The notes: a model not told the origin generated them from the letters alone. A stretch of DNA of 20,818 nt from Candidatus Saccharibacteria bacterium UBA6575 (GCA_002434005.1 DJJF01000012.1:4163-24980); one strand, 5' to 3'; positions 1 through 7,519 are shown, counted from the stretch's first letter. Numbers and translations are program-made.

Positions 1-16
1 TGAGTGATATCTTTGG

Positions 17-625
17 TTAATCAAACGATCCGGTGGTAACATCGCCAGCACGTTCATAGTCGGCAAATATAACTCCGGTTGAAGTGACAAATGATTTTTT
101 CAATTTAAATGCTGCCGCTATCGAGCCGTTATCGAACAGTTTTTTGCCGTTACCTAAAGTAACAGGGAATATCTTCAGCCATAGCTCATCAACAAGGTCG
201 TTTTCAAGAAGAGTCTGCACCATGTCGCCGCTACCGTGGACTTGAAGCATTGGCCCGTCGGATTCTTTTAGCTCTTTGATCTTTTCAACTACATCGCCAT
301 CAATTAACACCGACTTCTCCCATGTAAGTTCCGGAGACGAATTAGACACGACATATTTAATAGCCTTATTAAATGGTATTGTCACCGGTCCATTCGGATC
401 CTGCTTTGGCCAGTAGCCAGCAAAAATTTCATACGTTTTGCGGCCTAGTAATAGGTCGAATGGCATACTCATTTGCTTATTCATTTCTTCGCCAGAGCTT
501 TCGTCCCAATAAGGAACGGTCCATCCACCGTATTTAAAGTCGCTTGATGTATCTTCTTCTGGCCCACCAGGTGCCTGCATAACACCGTCTAAACTTATGA
601 ACGATAGTACAACTAGTTTTCTCAT
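17..625 (-). CDS. RibD C-terminal / dihydrofolate-reductase-like protein
   Basis: This gene encodes a 202-residue cytosolic protein of the RibD C-terminal/DHFR-like fold, widespread as 'dihydrofolate reductase family protein'. The family binds NADPH; the substrate of most members is unknown. Visible hallmarks are the opening MRKLVVLSFISLDGVMQ, the LLGRKTYEIFAGYWP segment near residues 60-75, the VHGSGDMVQTLL segment that corresponds to the glycine-rich nucleotide loop, and ELWLKIFPVTLGNGKKLF near the C-terminus. The length is usual for the family. The reading frame is open back to 655, but family similarity begins at the ATG at 625, so I chose that start. A TATAAT lies 7 nt before this ATG on the minus strand, so the mRNA may be leaderless. 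The gene is divergent from the DUF2277 gene. The fold call is firm; calling it a true FolA is not supported. Confidence 0.85.
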   Translation of the reverse strand: MRKLVVLSFISLDGVMQAPGGPEEDTSSDFKYGGWTVPYWDESSGEEMNKQMSMPFDLLLGRKTYEIFAGYWPKQDPNGPVTIPFNKAIKYVVSNSSPELTWEKSVLIDGDVVEKIKELKESDGPMLQVHGSGDMVQTLLENDLVDELWLKIFPVTLGNGKKLFDNGSIAAAFKLKKSFVTSTGVIFADYERAGDVTTGSFD

Positions 626-638
626 ACATATAATTATA
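626..638 (-). promoter_or_regulatory. TATAAT -10 box for the RibD/DHFR-like gene
   Basis: A perfect TATAAT reads on the minus strand from 638 to 633, with 7 nt to the ATG at 625. Transcription would begin at or next to the start codon. An AGGAG just upstream overlaps the promoter side and would not be in such an mRNA. I see no good -35 match. Confidence 0.45.
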
Positions 639-678
639 CTCCTGCGCAAGTTCACCCAGGCGGGTGTACCATAGGTAT

Positions 679-948
679 ATGTGTAGAAACATTAAGCAAC
701 TTTATAATTTTGAACCACACGCAACGAACGACGAAGTGCACGCAGCGGCGCTGCAGTTCGTACGGAAAATCTCGGGCATGAATAAACCGTCGCAGGTTAA
801 CGAAGAAGTATTTAATCAAGCCGTGCATCAGATCGCACACATTAGCCAGCATTTATTAGAAGACCTGGAAACAAGTGCACTACCAAAAAATAGGGAAGTT
901 GAAGCAGCAAAAGCTCACGCGCGTGCGGCAAAACGGTTCGGCGTATGA
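679..948 (+). CDS. DUF2277 family protein
   Basis: This gene encodes an 89-residue cytosolic protein of the DUF2277 family, whose function is unknown. The match is strong: the protein opens with MCRNIKQLYNFEPHATNDEV and continues with AALQFVRKISGMNKPSQ, ending in an Arg/Ala-rich tail (EVEAAKAHARAAKRFG), all typical of this short family. I place the start at the ATG at 679 because MCRNIK is the conserved N-terminus; an in-frame GTG at 664 would add five unconserved residues. There is no clear Shine-Dalgarno sequence. A TACCAT 6 nt before the ATG could be a -10 box giving a leaderless mRNA, but it is weak. The stop codon overlaps the next gene's ATG (ATGA), so the two are very likely co-translated. 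Confidence 0.85.
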   Translation: MCRNIKQLYNFEPHATNDEVHAAALQFVRKISGMNKPSQVNEEVFNQAVHQIAHISQHLLEDLETSALPKNREVEAAKAHARAAKRFGV

Positions 949-1769
949 GCGTGAGCAAAGACTATCTTTCTGGTTTACTAAATAGCGCGTTAATCGTAGC
1001 CGGCATAACTGCTCTCGTAAGTGTATACGGCATGACTTACCAACTCGGTTATTATGACTATTTCGGAATTAATCCGGTTGTAGCTGGCATCGAAATTGAT
1101 ATTTTGACTCTAGCAAATGGTGGATTCTATCCAGCAATTAGCCTAATCACCATAGTTGGACTAGTTGGTTTGGTAGTACTGTATCAGAAATGGCTAGAAA
1201 CAAATCCAATACGCACTCGCCTAGTACGGAATATAATTGGCTACATTCTATTTTTTGCACTGATGGTAATAGCAATTTTCGCTTCTTCAAAGGAGCCTCT
1301 CTCCGAAAGAATCCCAATATTTTTATCAACTACAGTTATCGTGGCGCAGCTATTTTATTCGACAGTTGTTAAATACAAGCATGCCAAGGCGTTAGATGAT
1401 CACGAAAAATTATATAAGTTATTTCTGGCAAGCCTAGCGGGCTATGAACCAGATGAGCCTAAGAAAGCTAAAAATAAAAAGACCTATCCATTATCAATTA
1501 TTGGTCCAATCGCATGCGTGCTCTTTATATCAGTGAGCTTAACCTTAGTTAAAGAGCTAGCGTTCACCAACGCCTCAGTTCAACAAGACTTCACTGTGTT
1601 AAATGCAGATAATGAGAGGATTCAGACCGTCGTTATCGCCCGTTCAAAGGACGGACTGATTGTAAAAGAGTACGATACAAAAATTGGATTTTTCTTTAAT
1701 GACTATAGGATTATTCAAAATGCTAATGACTTACGGTTCTCCGTACAAGAATTACCGAATTTTAAGTAA
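945..1769 (+). CDS. Hypothetical five-helix membrane protein
   Basis: I do not recognise a family for this 274-residue protein. It has five hydrophobic segments at about residues 8-30, 61-80, 96-114, 123-143 and 183-202. A charged, Lys-rich stretch (about 145-182, including KKAKNKK) lies between helices 4 and 5, and a soluble C-terminal domain of about 70 residues follows helix 5. By the positive-inside rule the Lys-rich stretch would be cytoplasmic, placing the C-terminal domain outside; this is inference. The C-terminal domain reads like a small beta-rich fold (FTVLNADNERIQTVVIARSKD). The start is fixed by the 4-nt ATGA overlap with the DUF2277 gene, which implies translational coupling. 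A link to DUF2277 function is plausible but unproven. Confidence 0.75.
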   Translation: MSVSKDYLSGLLNSALIVAGITALVSVYGMTYQLGYYDYFGINPVVAGIEIDILTLANGGFYPAISLITIVGLVGLVVLYQKWLETNPIRTRLVRNIIGYILFFALMVIAIFASSKEPLSERIPIFLSTTVIVAQLFYSTVVKYKHAKALDDHEKLYKLFLASLAGYEPDEPKKAKNKKTYPLSIIGPIACVLFISVSLTLVKELAFTNASVQQDFTVLNADNERIQTVVIARSKDGLIVKEYDTKIGFFFNDYRIIQNANDLRFSVQELPNFK

Positions 1770-1783
1770 ATCCCCACTGGGAT
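1770..1783. terminator. Short hairpin between convergent genes
   Basis: ATCCC, a CACT loop and GGGAT fill exactly the 14 bases between the stop codons of two convergent genes. There is no T-tract on either side, so this is at best a weak bidirectional terminator. Confidence 0.3.
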
Positions 1784-2164
1784 CTATCCTTCGGTAACTA
1801 CTTCAAATCCACCGTATGCCATTTTTGTCATGTCATTCGGCATTTCAAACGCATCACCATCGAACGGCATTTCGCTCATTTCGGCCATCACTTTTGCGTT
1901 TACTTCGTTGCGGTGTTCTTTCGACTCAAACACAATCCAAGAAAACCATACGTTGTCATCATCGCCAGCACCGGTCATCTCTTTATATGCGCGAGATTTC
2001 ATATCACCCATTTCTTGCTGCTTCAGGTCGTCACCGCGGCATTCAAAGTACTGCAGTGCGCCGTGCTTCATCCACGAATCGCGGCCAAGTTCCGCCATTT
2101 TTTGGTATTCGGCTTCCTTGCCTTTTGGTACTACAAGTACAAATCCATCTACGTATTTACCCAT
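1784..2164 (-). CDS. DUF1428 (YbaA-like) family protein
   Basis: This gene encodes a 126-residue cytosolic protein of the DUF1428 family, which includes E. coli YbaA. The fold is a dimeric alpha/beta barrel-like ferredoxin fold; the biological role is unknown. Evidence is the N-terminal MGKYVDGFVLVVPKGKEAEY, the central ALQYFECRGDD, the conserved VWFSWIVFESKEHRNEV, and the terminal MPFDGDAF and KMAYGGFE segments, in the family order and at the usual length. AAAGGAG lies 8 nt before the ATG, so the start is secure. An extended -10 lies upstream. It is convergent with the membrane-protein gene. Several small antisense frames overlap it on the plus strand and have no independent support. Confidence 0.9.
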   Translation of the reverse strand: MGKYVDGFVLVVPKGKEAEYQKMAELGRDSWMKHGALQYFECRGDDLKQQEMGDMKSRAYKEMTGAGDDDNVWFSWIVFESKEHRNEVNAKVMAEMSEMPFDGDAFEMPNDMTKMAYGGFEVVTEG

Positions 2165-2201
2165 TGCACCTACTCCTTTACTTGAAGTTGTATCTCTTAC
2201 A

Positions 2202-2210
2202 ATTTTAGCA
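2202..2210 (-). promoter_or_regulatory. Extended -10 promoter (TGCTAAAAT) for the DUF1428 gene
   Basis: TGC followed by TAAAAT reads on the minus strand from 2210 to 2202, about 37 nt before the start codon, leaving room for a short leader with a good Shine-Dalgarno sequence. The -35 region is not recognisable, as is common with extended -10 promoters. Confidence 0.5.
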
Positions 2211-2277
2211 CCTGCGCGAATTAAAAAGGGAACCTATAAACATCCGTCAGAATAAATTTGGAGCAGCATTATTGTTG

Positions 2278-2295
2278 AAGTTAAAACTTTAACTT
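2278..2295. repeat. Perfect AT-rich inverted repeat
   Basis: AAGTTAA, AACT and TTAACTT form a 7-bp perfect hairpin just 3' of the 281-residue hypothetical gene on the minus strand. It is AT-rich and lacks a T-run, so its role as a terminator is uncertain. Confidence 0.3.
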
Positions 2296-2298
2296 ATA

Positions 2299-3144
2299 TC
2301 ATAGTGGCTCGTACTGGAAGAATTGGTCTGCCTGAGCTCCCTTAGATCTTACCCATACTGTTGATGGCTGTTTCTCGATAATTATCTCACCGTTATCGTT
2401 TACCGGTTGATAGAAAAAAACTGAAACTGCTGGAGACAATGAATTGCTGGGTGCAATTTTGAGCGGCGGTGCGACATAATATATCTCACTATCCTGCGGA
2501 TACGGGTGGTTCTTTTCTATATCAACATCTACGCCCCTGTTATGAACCATAACATCCATAACGATACTGCCGGGACGAAGCTCTGCCATATCGAGCACAT
2601 AATGCACTGTTGAGTTTTTACTTATATCAGTTTTTCTATGGGGCTTACTCGATATTTCAATATAATTCCCATCAAAGTTCTCGGGCGGTGGTGATGACAG
2701 TGCGTGAGATAAACCATTAAGAGGAAACGCTCCGGTAAAGATAATGTGAGGTGGGACCGCAATGTCGGATAGTGAAATGGCTTCGCTATCATTTAATACA
2801 GTTTCCCTTTGCAGGCTTTTCGTATTATACCCATTGATATGAGCTTTCCCGGAACTATGCCAGGATGCGTAAGGATTAAAGCATGTAGCACCTTTGGTAA
2901 TGTCATTACTAAGGTTGATATCAATGAGTCCACCGGTTCGGAAGGAAAGTTTGTTGGTGGGTTTGCGTGACTGGTAAAGATGTCCTATGGGTGGTTTGAG
3001 GTAAACTGACAGTCTGTCATTAGGCTCATCAATTACCTGTAAATCAACCATGCGGTAAAAGTTATTGCCCCGTCTAAGAAGGAACCTATGTGGGAATTCC
3101 TGTGGGTCAGACGGCTCGTGTAAAATTTTGCTCTTCTTTGCCAT
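2299..3144 (-). CDS. Hypothetical 281-residue protein, no recognised family
   Basis: I cannot assign this protein. It has no signal peptide and no membrane segment. It begins with a basic MAKKSKIL, then a stretch rich in Arg and aromatic residues (HRFLLRRGNNFYRMVDLQ), and is proline-rich and probably beta-rich throughout, with many short turns (PPEN, PYPQD, PPLK). It has no catalytic motif that I know. The ATG at 3144 lacks a Shine-Dalgarno sequence; a TAAAAT lies 4 nt upstream on the minus strand, but I see no convincing promoter. It lies on the same strand as the ABC-3C operon but is separated from it by 347 bases and a terminator, so it is probably transcribed separately. Long uninterrupted frame and protein-like composition support a real gene. 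Confidence 0.6.
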   Translation of the reverse strand: MAKKSKILHEPSDPQEFPHRFLLRRGNNFYRMVDLQVIDEPNDRLSVYLKPPIGHLYQSRKPTNKLSFRTGGLIDINLSNDITKGATCFNPYASWHSSGKAHINGYNTKSLQRETVLNDSEAISLSDIAVPPHIIFTGAFPLNGLSHALSSPPPENFDGNYIEISSKPHRKTDISKNSTVHYVLDMAELRPGSIVMDVMVHNRGVDVDIEKNHPYPQDSEIYYVAPPLKIAPSNSLSPAVSVFFYQPVNDNGEIIIEKQPSTVWVRSKGAQADQFFQYEPL

Positions 3145-3248
3145 GAATATATTTTAGTAGAATAAAATCCTAGCCTTAGGTTATAACCTCAATTTCAATC
3201 TGTAAAATAGCATCTTTTGTCTCGTGAGGTCGACTTAGCTAGACTTAG

Positions 3249-3452
3249 GTTGAAACCGCCCGGCCTATCAATAAACAAAAAGCTCCCGAACAAGGGAGCT
3301 TTTCTAAGTGTCATCTTGGTGCAGTTAATGATACGTATCTCAGACTTTTGGATATACTCATAGACTTTCAAGATGAGCTTCAACATCCACCACTAGAAGG
3401 GCTCGAATTAGACAAGATTAAAGCACGAGAGTCAGAACTGATAGCATACTAA
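3249..3452 (+). pseudogene. Possible C-terminal remnant of a lost gene
   Basis: A frame without stops runs from 3249 to a TAA at 3450-3452. From about 3324 it reads like genuine protein: VNDTYLRLLDILIDFQDELQ, then a charged helix-like stretch ending in ARESELIAY. There is no ATG start in frame, and the terminator hairpin at 3281-3300 lies inside the frame. I infer the 3' end of a gene truncated when the neighbouring island was rearranged. Family unknown, and chance openness of a short frame is not excluded. Confidence 0.25.
3277..3303 (-). terminator. Intrinsic terminator of the ABC-3C operon
   Basis: AGCTCCC (3281-3287), a 6-nt loop and GGGAGCT (3294-3300) form a perfect 7-bp stem. On the minus strand it is followed by TTTTGTTT, the proper tail for stopping the operon that ends at 3492, about 190 nt upstream. 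The plus-strand tail is only TTTCT. Confidence 0.65.
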
Positions 3453-3491
3453 ATTAAACAGGGTAAAGTTGCTCTAAAAAAGAGTTAGGTA

Positions 3492-4061
3492 CTATTCTTT
3501 TACGAACTTCTCAATTATTCTCTGTTTTATTGCCTCAAGCTCATCTTGAGTAAATTGCTGCGAATATCGCCAAATCCTTCCATCTGCATTAAAAGCTGCA
3601 AGATATTGCTCGCAGTATATTTTTGGATTAATGTGCAGAATAGAACCCTCTCGCTTCCAGCCTGCATCTAGATTATATGCATACGCAAGACTATGCCCCT
3701 TAATACTCAGCCATTGATGTGCGACGATATTGCGCCATGCGTGTATGTCATTAGCTATGAGGGAGAAGTTGTCAGCGCTGTCGTCCTTGTCAACGTACCT
3801 CTCCAAAAATAGCTTATAGCCCCTTGAGCCCTTGTCATTAAAGAACACCTCGGAAATTGTCAGTATTGCCGCATGAACTCCCAAAAACATAAGTGTGGTC
3901 TGCGGATAACGTAAATCACTAACGGTCGCCCTAATTTCATTGTTAAAAAAGTTATCAATCGAATTAAGTAAGGTCTCGATAGATTCGACAGGTGAGCCAT
4001 CCTGCAATCTTTTAAGACGACCCTCGGCAGTTTCTCCTAAATGTGAGTTATTCTTTGCCAT
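3492..4061 (-). CDS. HEPN-motif protein linked to the ABC-3C operon
   Basis: This 189-residue protein is largely helical. Residues 110-115 read RNIVAH in the context IHAWRNIVAHQW, which is the R-N-x3-H pattern of HEPN domains; many HEPN proteins are RNases in toxin-antitoxin and other conflict systems. The layout suits a HEPN bundle: helices at about 26-48, 54-75, 98-118 and 171-186, with the motif in the third. The assignment rests on one motif plus predicted helices, so it is tentative; some HEPN proteins use this fold without nuclease activity. The gene is last in the operon, 27 nt after the DUF2326 ATPase and on the same strand, so it is probably co-expressed. A GGGG lies 6 nt before the ATG. 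It could be an effector RNase or an accessory factor of the ABC-3C system. Confidence 0.55.
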   Translation of the reverse strand: MAKNNSHLGETAEGRLKRLQDGSPVESIETLLNSIDNFFNNEIRATVSDLRYPQTTLMFLGVHAAILTISEVFFNDKGSRGYKLFLERYVDKDDSADNFSLIANDIHAWRNIVAHQWLSIKGHSLAYAYNLDAGWKREGSILHINPKIYCEQYLAAFNADGRIWRYSQQFTQDELEAIKQRIIEKFVKE

Positions 4062-4088
4062 AGTATCCCCGCAAATAAACGACGTAGC

Positions 4089-5891
4089 CTAAATGGATTC
4101 TGAGCCTTCTTCGACTGACGCTTCCTCCTTCTTAGGGGAGTTGAGTAACATAGAGCTGCTCATTACCCTAAATAGTGGGTCTGACCTCGTGAGTTCGATT
4201 ATGACGTCCTCTTTAACATTATATTTGAAATCATCCTGTAGCTCTGCGTAGTTGAATTCATCCATATTAACAGTCGCAATGTATTGGAGCTCATCCTCTG
4301 CAAAATTCTCATGAATATAGTTCAGATATTGAATTGAGCTATCTTTCTCGATAAGACCAAATATGAGGTTGTCGTGAATATACATACCGTAAGTCTTCCC
4401 AGATGTAGCGGGACTCTTATGCAGAGCAGCATCGTATATCGCAGCCGTCATTTGATTCGCCCCCGTACTGCCTGCGGCTTCTGAGGTTACATTAAATCTA
4501 AAGAAGTTAGTAATGTTGCTTGGTGAAAATTTTGAATTAACAGCAAAATCAAAGCTAGCCTCTACACTAGAAGTGACGTACTTGTGAATATCAAGGAATG
4601 TCTTCTGAAATTCAGACTTTATAGCTTTCTTATCTGCTACAGCACGGCTCAACTCTCCAACGGCAATCGCAAATTGTGTGTTAGCACCATTAGCTTCGTT
4701 AGTCGCTGATTCGTGCTCGTGTAGAAGTGCTTCGTAATTCTTGAATTCATTCACTTCCTCTCTGTAGACTCGGAAAGATTTTACAATGTGATTCTTCTTT
4801 GTCTCGCTGATGTCACTATAGAACTTGCTTACTTTAGTACGTCGAACCGCTATCTTTGCCTCGATAGCCTCAAGTCGTTTCCTAGCATCAGCCTGCTTCA
4901 CATCAACAAGCTCAGTTTTATACCTTGAGAGTTGGTCTCTGAACTTCCTAACTTGCTCAAAGTCCTTTGTTACCAAATCACCCAAGCCTGCTTTAAATTG
5001 ATTGAAGACAATGTTCAAGTCCTTGTCATCAATGTATATGTCATCCTTGAAGTCTTCTACGAAGGCGGCAAGCTCAGAGATTTCAAATTCAATCGACTTT
5101 TTATCGAGCACTAGCGTTTCAAGCTCAGCCTCTATTTCGTTAACCTCACTACTTCGTGTCTGAAGAGAGTCTAGAATCTGAGAATACTCAAAATTATCTT
5201 CCAGATTTGCAACCTTATCCTCAAGGGCATTTTTCCTTGCCTGAAGTTTGTCTATTTCTAGACCTTGAGCCTTTAGCTCTTTATTTACTTTCGTGATTCT
5301 TTTTCTTGCGGCACCATAAAACTTGTATGCGTCCGAGATACTTTTCAGCACTTTAACTGGCAATTCAAAAAAGTAATAATGTATTTTCAATAGGTCATTA
5401 TAGGAGCTCTTGTATAGGTCACCGAATTCCTCGTAGGTGTAACCCGACTCTTTTATGAAGAAGTTGAAATAGTCTCGCATGGTAATAGGAGCGGTATTAA
5501 ATTGAAGCAAGTTTTCCAAATACTTCTTTGCAGTAGTCGTGTCATAATCATCAAATTCGCTGTTTATTCCAGTCTTTATGCGAACTTGGCCTGACTTACT
5601 GCGCCCGACAATAACATCCGTACCATCCACCACCATGTGAAGGTAGACGAGCTCATTTCTCCCCAGATACTTATCATTAATTCGTAAGACTTTACTGTTT
5701 TGCGTCTTAAATAGGCAGAAGTTGATTAACTCAGTAGATAAAGTTTTACCTACGCCATTCATCTTCTTCGATTTAATAGAGCCGTCTGAGTTCGTGCTTT
5801 TTTGACCACAAATGAGATTAATGCCTGGCTTGAAATCGATAGCCCTAAAACTATCGTCCTCAGAATAAAGTCGCACCAATCTAATGTTCAT
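4089..5891 (-). CDS. ABC-3C system ATPase, DUF2326 coiled-coil protein
   Basis: This 600-residue protein is an SMC/RecN-like ABC ATPase of the DUF2326 type, the ATPase partner in ABC-three-component conflict systems. The N-terminal half-site starts with the beta strands MNIRLVRLYS and GINLICGQ; after a short insert comes the Walker A loop NGVGKT (residues 45-50). Residues about 190-270 and 315-425 are long charged coiled coils. The C-terminal DUF2326 part has SSMLL-type tail, ANQMTAAIYDAAL, YGMYIHDNLIFG and YIATVNMDEF, which correspond to the second half of the ATPase. The length is normal for the family. It overlaps the middle-component gene by 11 nt, so the two are translationally coupled. 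By analogy with related SMC-like ATPases it is expected to work on nucleic acid or to sense it; that is inference. Confidence 0.85.
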   Translation of the reverse strand: MNIRLVRLYSEDDSFRAIDFKPGINLICGQKSTNSDGSIKSKKMNGVGKTLSTELINFCLFKTQNSKVLRINDKYLGRNELVYLHMVVDGTDVIVGRSKSGQVRIKTGINSEFDDYDTTTAKKYLENLLQFNTAPITMRDYFNFFIKESGYTYEEFGDLYKSSYNDLLKIHYYFFELPVKVLKSISDAYKFYGAARKRITKVNKELKAQGLEIDKLQARKNALEDKVANLEDNFEYSQILDSLQTRSSEVNEIEAELETLVLDKKSIEFEISELAAFVEDFKDDIYIDDKDLNIVFNQFKAGLGDLVTKDFEQVRKFRDQLSRYKTELVDVKQADARKRLEAIEAKIAVRRTKVSKFYSDISETKKNHIVKSFRVYREEVNEFKNYEALLHEHESATNEANGANTQFAIAVGELSRAVADKKAIKSEFQKTFLDIHKYVTSSVEASFDFAVNSKFSPSNITNFFRFNVTSEAAGSTGANQMTAAIYDAALHKSPATSGKTYGMYIHDNLIFGLIEKDSSIQYLNYIHENFAEDELQYIATVNMDEFNYAELQDDFKYNVKEDVIIELTRSDPLFRVMSSSMLLNSPKKEEASVEEGSESI

Positions 5892-6129
5892 CCACCACCC
5901 TAACTATACCGTTATCTAACTCGATTATACCGTTCATGTTTAAGAAAATTAAGCCATAAAATAGCTGTTTCGCATCCGCGTCGGGATGACCTTGTTTTAC
6001 CAAGTTGATAATTCTAAATACCGACTCCTCGTTCTTCTTGCTCTTCTTGAACATCTTTAAGATGATGTAGGCAAAATAAACAGGACTGGTCTTAAAACTA
6101 CCCTCTCTATCAAGGACATTAACGCTCAT
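5881..6129 (-). CDS. ABC-3C middle component (MC6-like)
   Basis: This 82-residue protein fits the small 'middle component' of ABC-three-component systems in size, position and pattern. It starts with SPVYFAYIILKMFKKSKKNE, which resembles the S-P-x-Y/F-hydrophobic helix at the start of these families, then a helical middle, and ends in FLNMNGIIELDNGIVRVV, a wing-like hairpin suggestive of a small winged-helix fold. I assign it mainly from context between a SMEK gene and a DUF2326 gene; which MC subfamily it is remains less certain. AAGGAG lies 7 nt before the ATG, a strong ribosome site. It overlaps both neighbours by 11 nt, so all three proteins are probably made together. It presumably links the ATPase to the effector subunit. 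Confidence 0.7.
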   Translation of the reverse strand: MSVNVLDREGSFKTSPVYFAYIILKMFKKSKKNEESVFRIINLVKQGHPDADAKQLFYGLIFLNMNGIIELDNGIVRVVDEH

Positions 6130-7135
6130 AGACCAGCTCCTTCGGATTCGGCAACAACTTGCACATATATAGTTGGTAGTACAGATAGTTTTCTATTTGG
6201 CTTTCAGATAGGAGGTTAATCGACGCCCTTTGAATTAAGTCTTTGCGAACAATATCCAGTGCCTCAACGGGATTATCTGATTTCATGAGAGCCTTTTCGC
6301 TCTCCCTGGCTAAGAAAATTTGTAGCTGTAGACGCTCCGATGTATCTAGTTTCTCAAAAGCCCGCCTAAACAGCTTCTCTTGCTGTAGCTCGATAACATT
6401 CCTATAGCAATCCTCTATGTATGACCAGTACTTGCTAAACCTTTCACGTTTCAAATCAAGGTCGCCAGTATCGGCCACGGAATCAAGATACTTGTCTTCG
6501 CTAGATTCGTCTTGTTCTTCTTTCGCCAATTTAACAATTTCACTGAAGAACTTGTTTACAAGATAGTCCTCAATAGTTATTAAACTAGTCCTATCATTAG
6601 GAAGGTTGAGGTTTTTTCTTAGGTGCTCCAAAATAGCTACCTTGGAATCGTCTTGTAGCTTAGCAATTATCGAAACTAGCTCATTTAATGAAAGGACGTG
6701 TCCAGTGTCAAACTTGTACTTACCGTTTGTCGTGAATTTTTTATATTTTGGCTTGTCGGGCTTAAGCACGACAACGTACAGGCTATCAAAGTTGAGATAC
6801 TCTTTTCGGTCTTTGCTCTCGAATTTCTCAATAGTTTTGGTAATCTTGCTTCGGACTGAAGTAGAAGTTACCTGAATAGCAATTCGCTTGGCTTTATCAC
6901 CAAGGTCAATACCTGGATGATTCTGGTCATCGTAGGTATTTAGATTCGCAAGACTACACTTCCACAGCGGGTTGAGCACTGGAATTAAAAAATTCTCCGA
7001 ATAGATATTTACATCAGTAAGCCCAGAGGCATTGTCCGCACCGACATACGCAACTAACCACGTCAATAGACGTTTTATTTCATTGTCAGTATCTGCGGTA
7101 GGAAAAATATGCACGGCTAGCCTGATTATACCCAT
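6119..7135 (-). CDS. SMEK-domain protein, effector subunit of the ABC-3C system
   Basis: This 338-residue protein carries an N-terminal SMEK domain, the restriction-endonuclease-like domain often found as the third subunit of ABC-3C systems. Key segments are EIKRLLTWLVAYVG, LTDVNIYSENFLIPVLN, HPGIDLGDKAKRIAIQVTS (the D...QVTS core) and a KFTTNGKYKFDTGHVLSL region before a linker. The C-terminal part, from about residue 200, is helical and would contact the middle component. The frame stays open to 7282, but the preceding 49 codons look unlike SMEK starts and overlap the recombinase remnant, so I chose the ATG at 7135; it has no clear Shine-Dalgarno sequence. This is the first gene of the operon. 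Whether the domain cuts DNA or only binds it cannot be told from sequence. Confidence 0.75.
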   Translation of the reverse strand: MGIIRLAVHIFPTADTDNEIKRLLTWLVAYVGADNASGLTDVNIYSENFLIPVLNPLWKCSLANLNTYDDQNHPGIDLGDKAKRIAIQVTSTSVRSKITKTIEKFESKDRKEYLNFDSLYVVVLKPDKPKYKKFTTNGKYKFDTGHVLSLNELVSIIAKLQDDSKVAILEHLRKNLNLPNDRTSLITIEDYLVNKFFSEIVKLAKEEQDESSEDKYLDSVADTGDLDLKRERFSKYWSYIEDCYRNVIELQQEKLFRRAFEKLDTSERLQLQIFLARESEKALMKSDNPVEALDIVRKDLIQRASINLLSESQIENYLYYQLYMCKLLPNPKELVYER

Positions 7136-7171
7136 ATTCACACAATCTGAATACGAAGATACTAAACGTTC

Positions 7172-7519
7172 TTGCTGCACAATACAGAAATTAGCAGACA
7201 CTACAATCTTGACGAATTGGAGAAGTCGATTAAGGATGCAGAAGTAGCTCACGCCAAGTTGAAAGTCAGACTTGAAGCCCAAAAAGAGGTGGTTTTGAAA
7301 TATGAAGAATATCTCAAACTTTTCCGTTTTATCCCTGTTATTTTGTCCAATGTTCAGTACCTAGGAGTGATGGACGAACTATTAAGATTTTTCTACTTAA
7401 ACTTTACTATTCACCCTATCAACGGCAAGTTTCTTAAGGGGTCAGAGGTCACGTTTACACTAAAAGAACCCAGGATAGGGTTCTTAAGTGCCAATGATTT
7501 CGTTCTTGGTGCGGGTTAG
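7172..7519 (+). pseudogene. C-terminal remnant of a large serine recombinase
   Basis: This frame encodes about 115 residues and begins right after a stop codon at 7163-7165, with only a TTG as a possible start. It has the look of the distal end of CPR-type large serine recombinases: a long charged coiled coil (LDELEKSIKDAEVAHAKLK onward), then KYEEYLKLF, then LNFTIHPINGKFLKGSEV and LKEPRIGFLSANDFVLGAG at the very end. The catalytic serine domain, the recombinase domain and the zinc ribbon are absent, so it cannot be active. Its TAG stop lies within the 3' end of the tRNA-Gly gene on the other strand (13-nt overlap), as expected for a recombinase gene beside its integration site. The family call rests on pattern recognition of the tail; a different coiled-coil protein is possible. 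Confidence 0.5.

Larger units (their letters stand above)
3145..3491. other. 347-base spacer with terminator and a coding-like trace
   Basis: No intact gene is visible here. The spacer holds a perfect GGTTATAACC palindrome (3179-3188), a strong hairpin at 3281-3300, and a plus-strand frame open from 3249 to the TAA at 3450-3452. The distal part of that frame has protein-like composition but no convincing start codon. Short frames elsewhere in the spacer look random. Confidence 0.5.
3145..7519. mobile_element. Probable remnant of an integrated island at tRNA-Gly
   Basis: The AT-richer stretch holding the ABC-3C operon is bounded on the right by a tRNA 3' end and a truncated recombinase, and on the left by a possible gene remnant. 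I infer a decayed integrated element. I found no repeat of the tRNA 3' end on the left side, so the left boundary is a guess. Confidence 0.35.

Noticed and set aside
1816..2255. Three overlapping plus-strand frames across the DUF1428 gene
   Set aside because: They are antisense shadows with composition unlike proteins, and the DUF1428 match on the minus strand is clear.
7032..7247. Small plus-strand frame antisense to the SMEK start
   Set aside because: It lacks its own support; it could in principle be a frameshifted upstream part of the recombinase, but I could not match it to any domain.
7136..7282. Longer N-terminus for the SMEK protein
   Set aside because: The extra 49 residues do not resemble SMEK starts and are antisense to the recombinase remnant.
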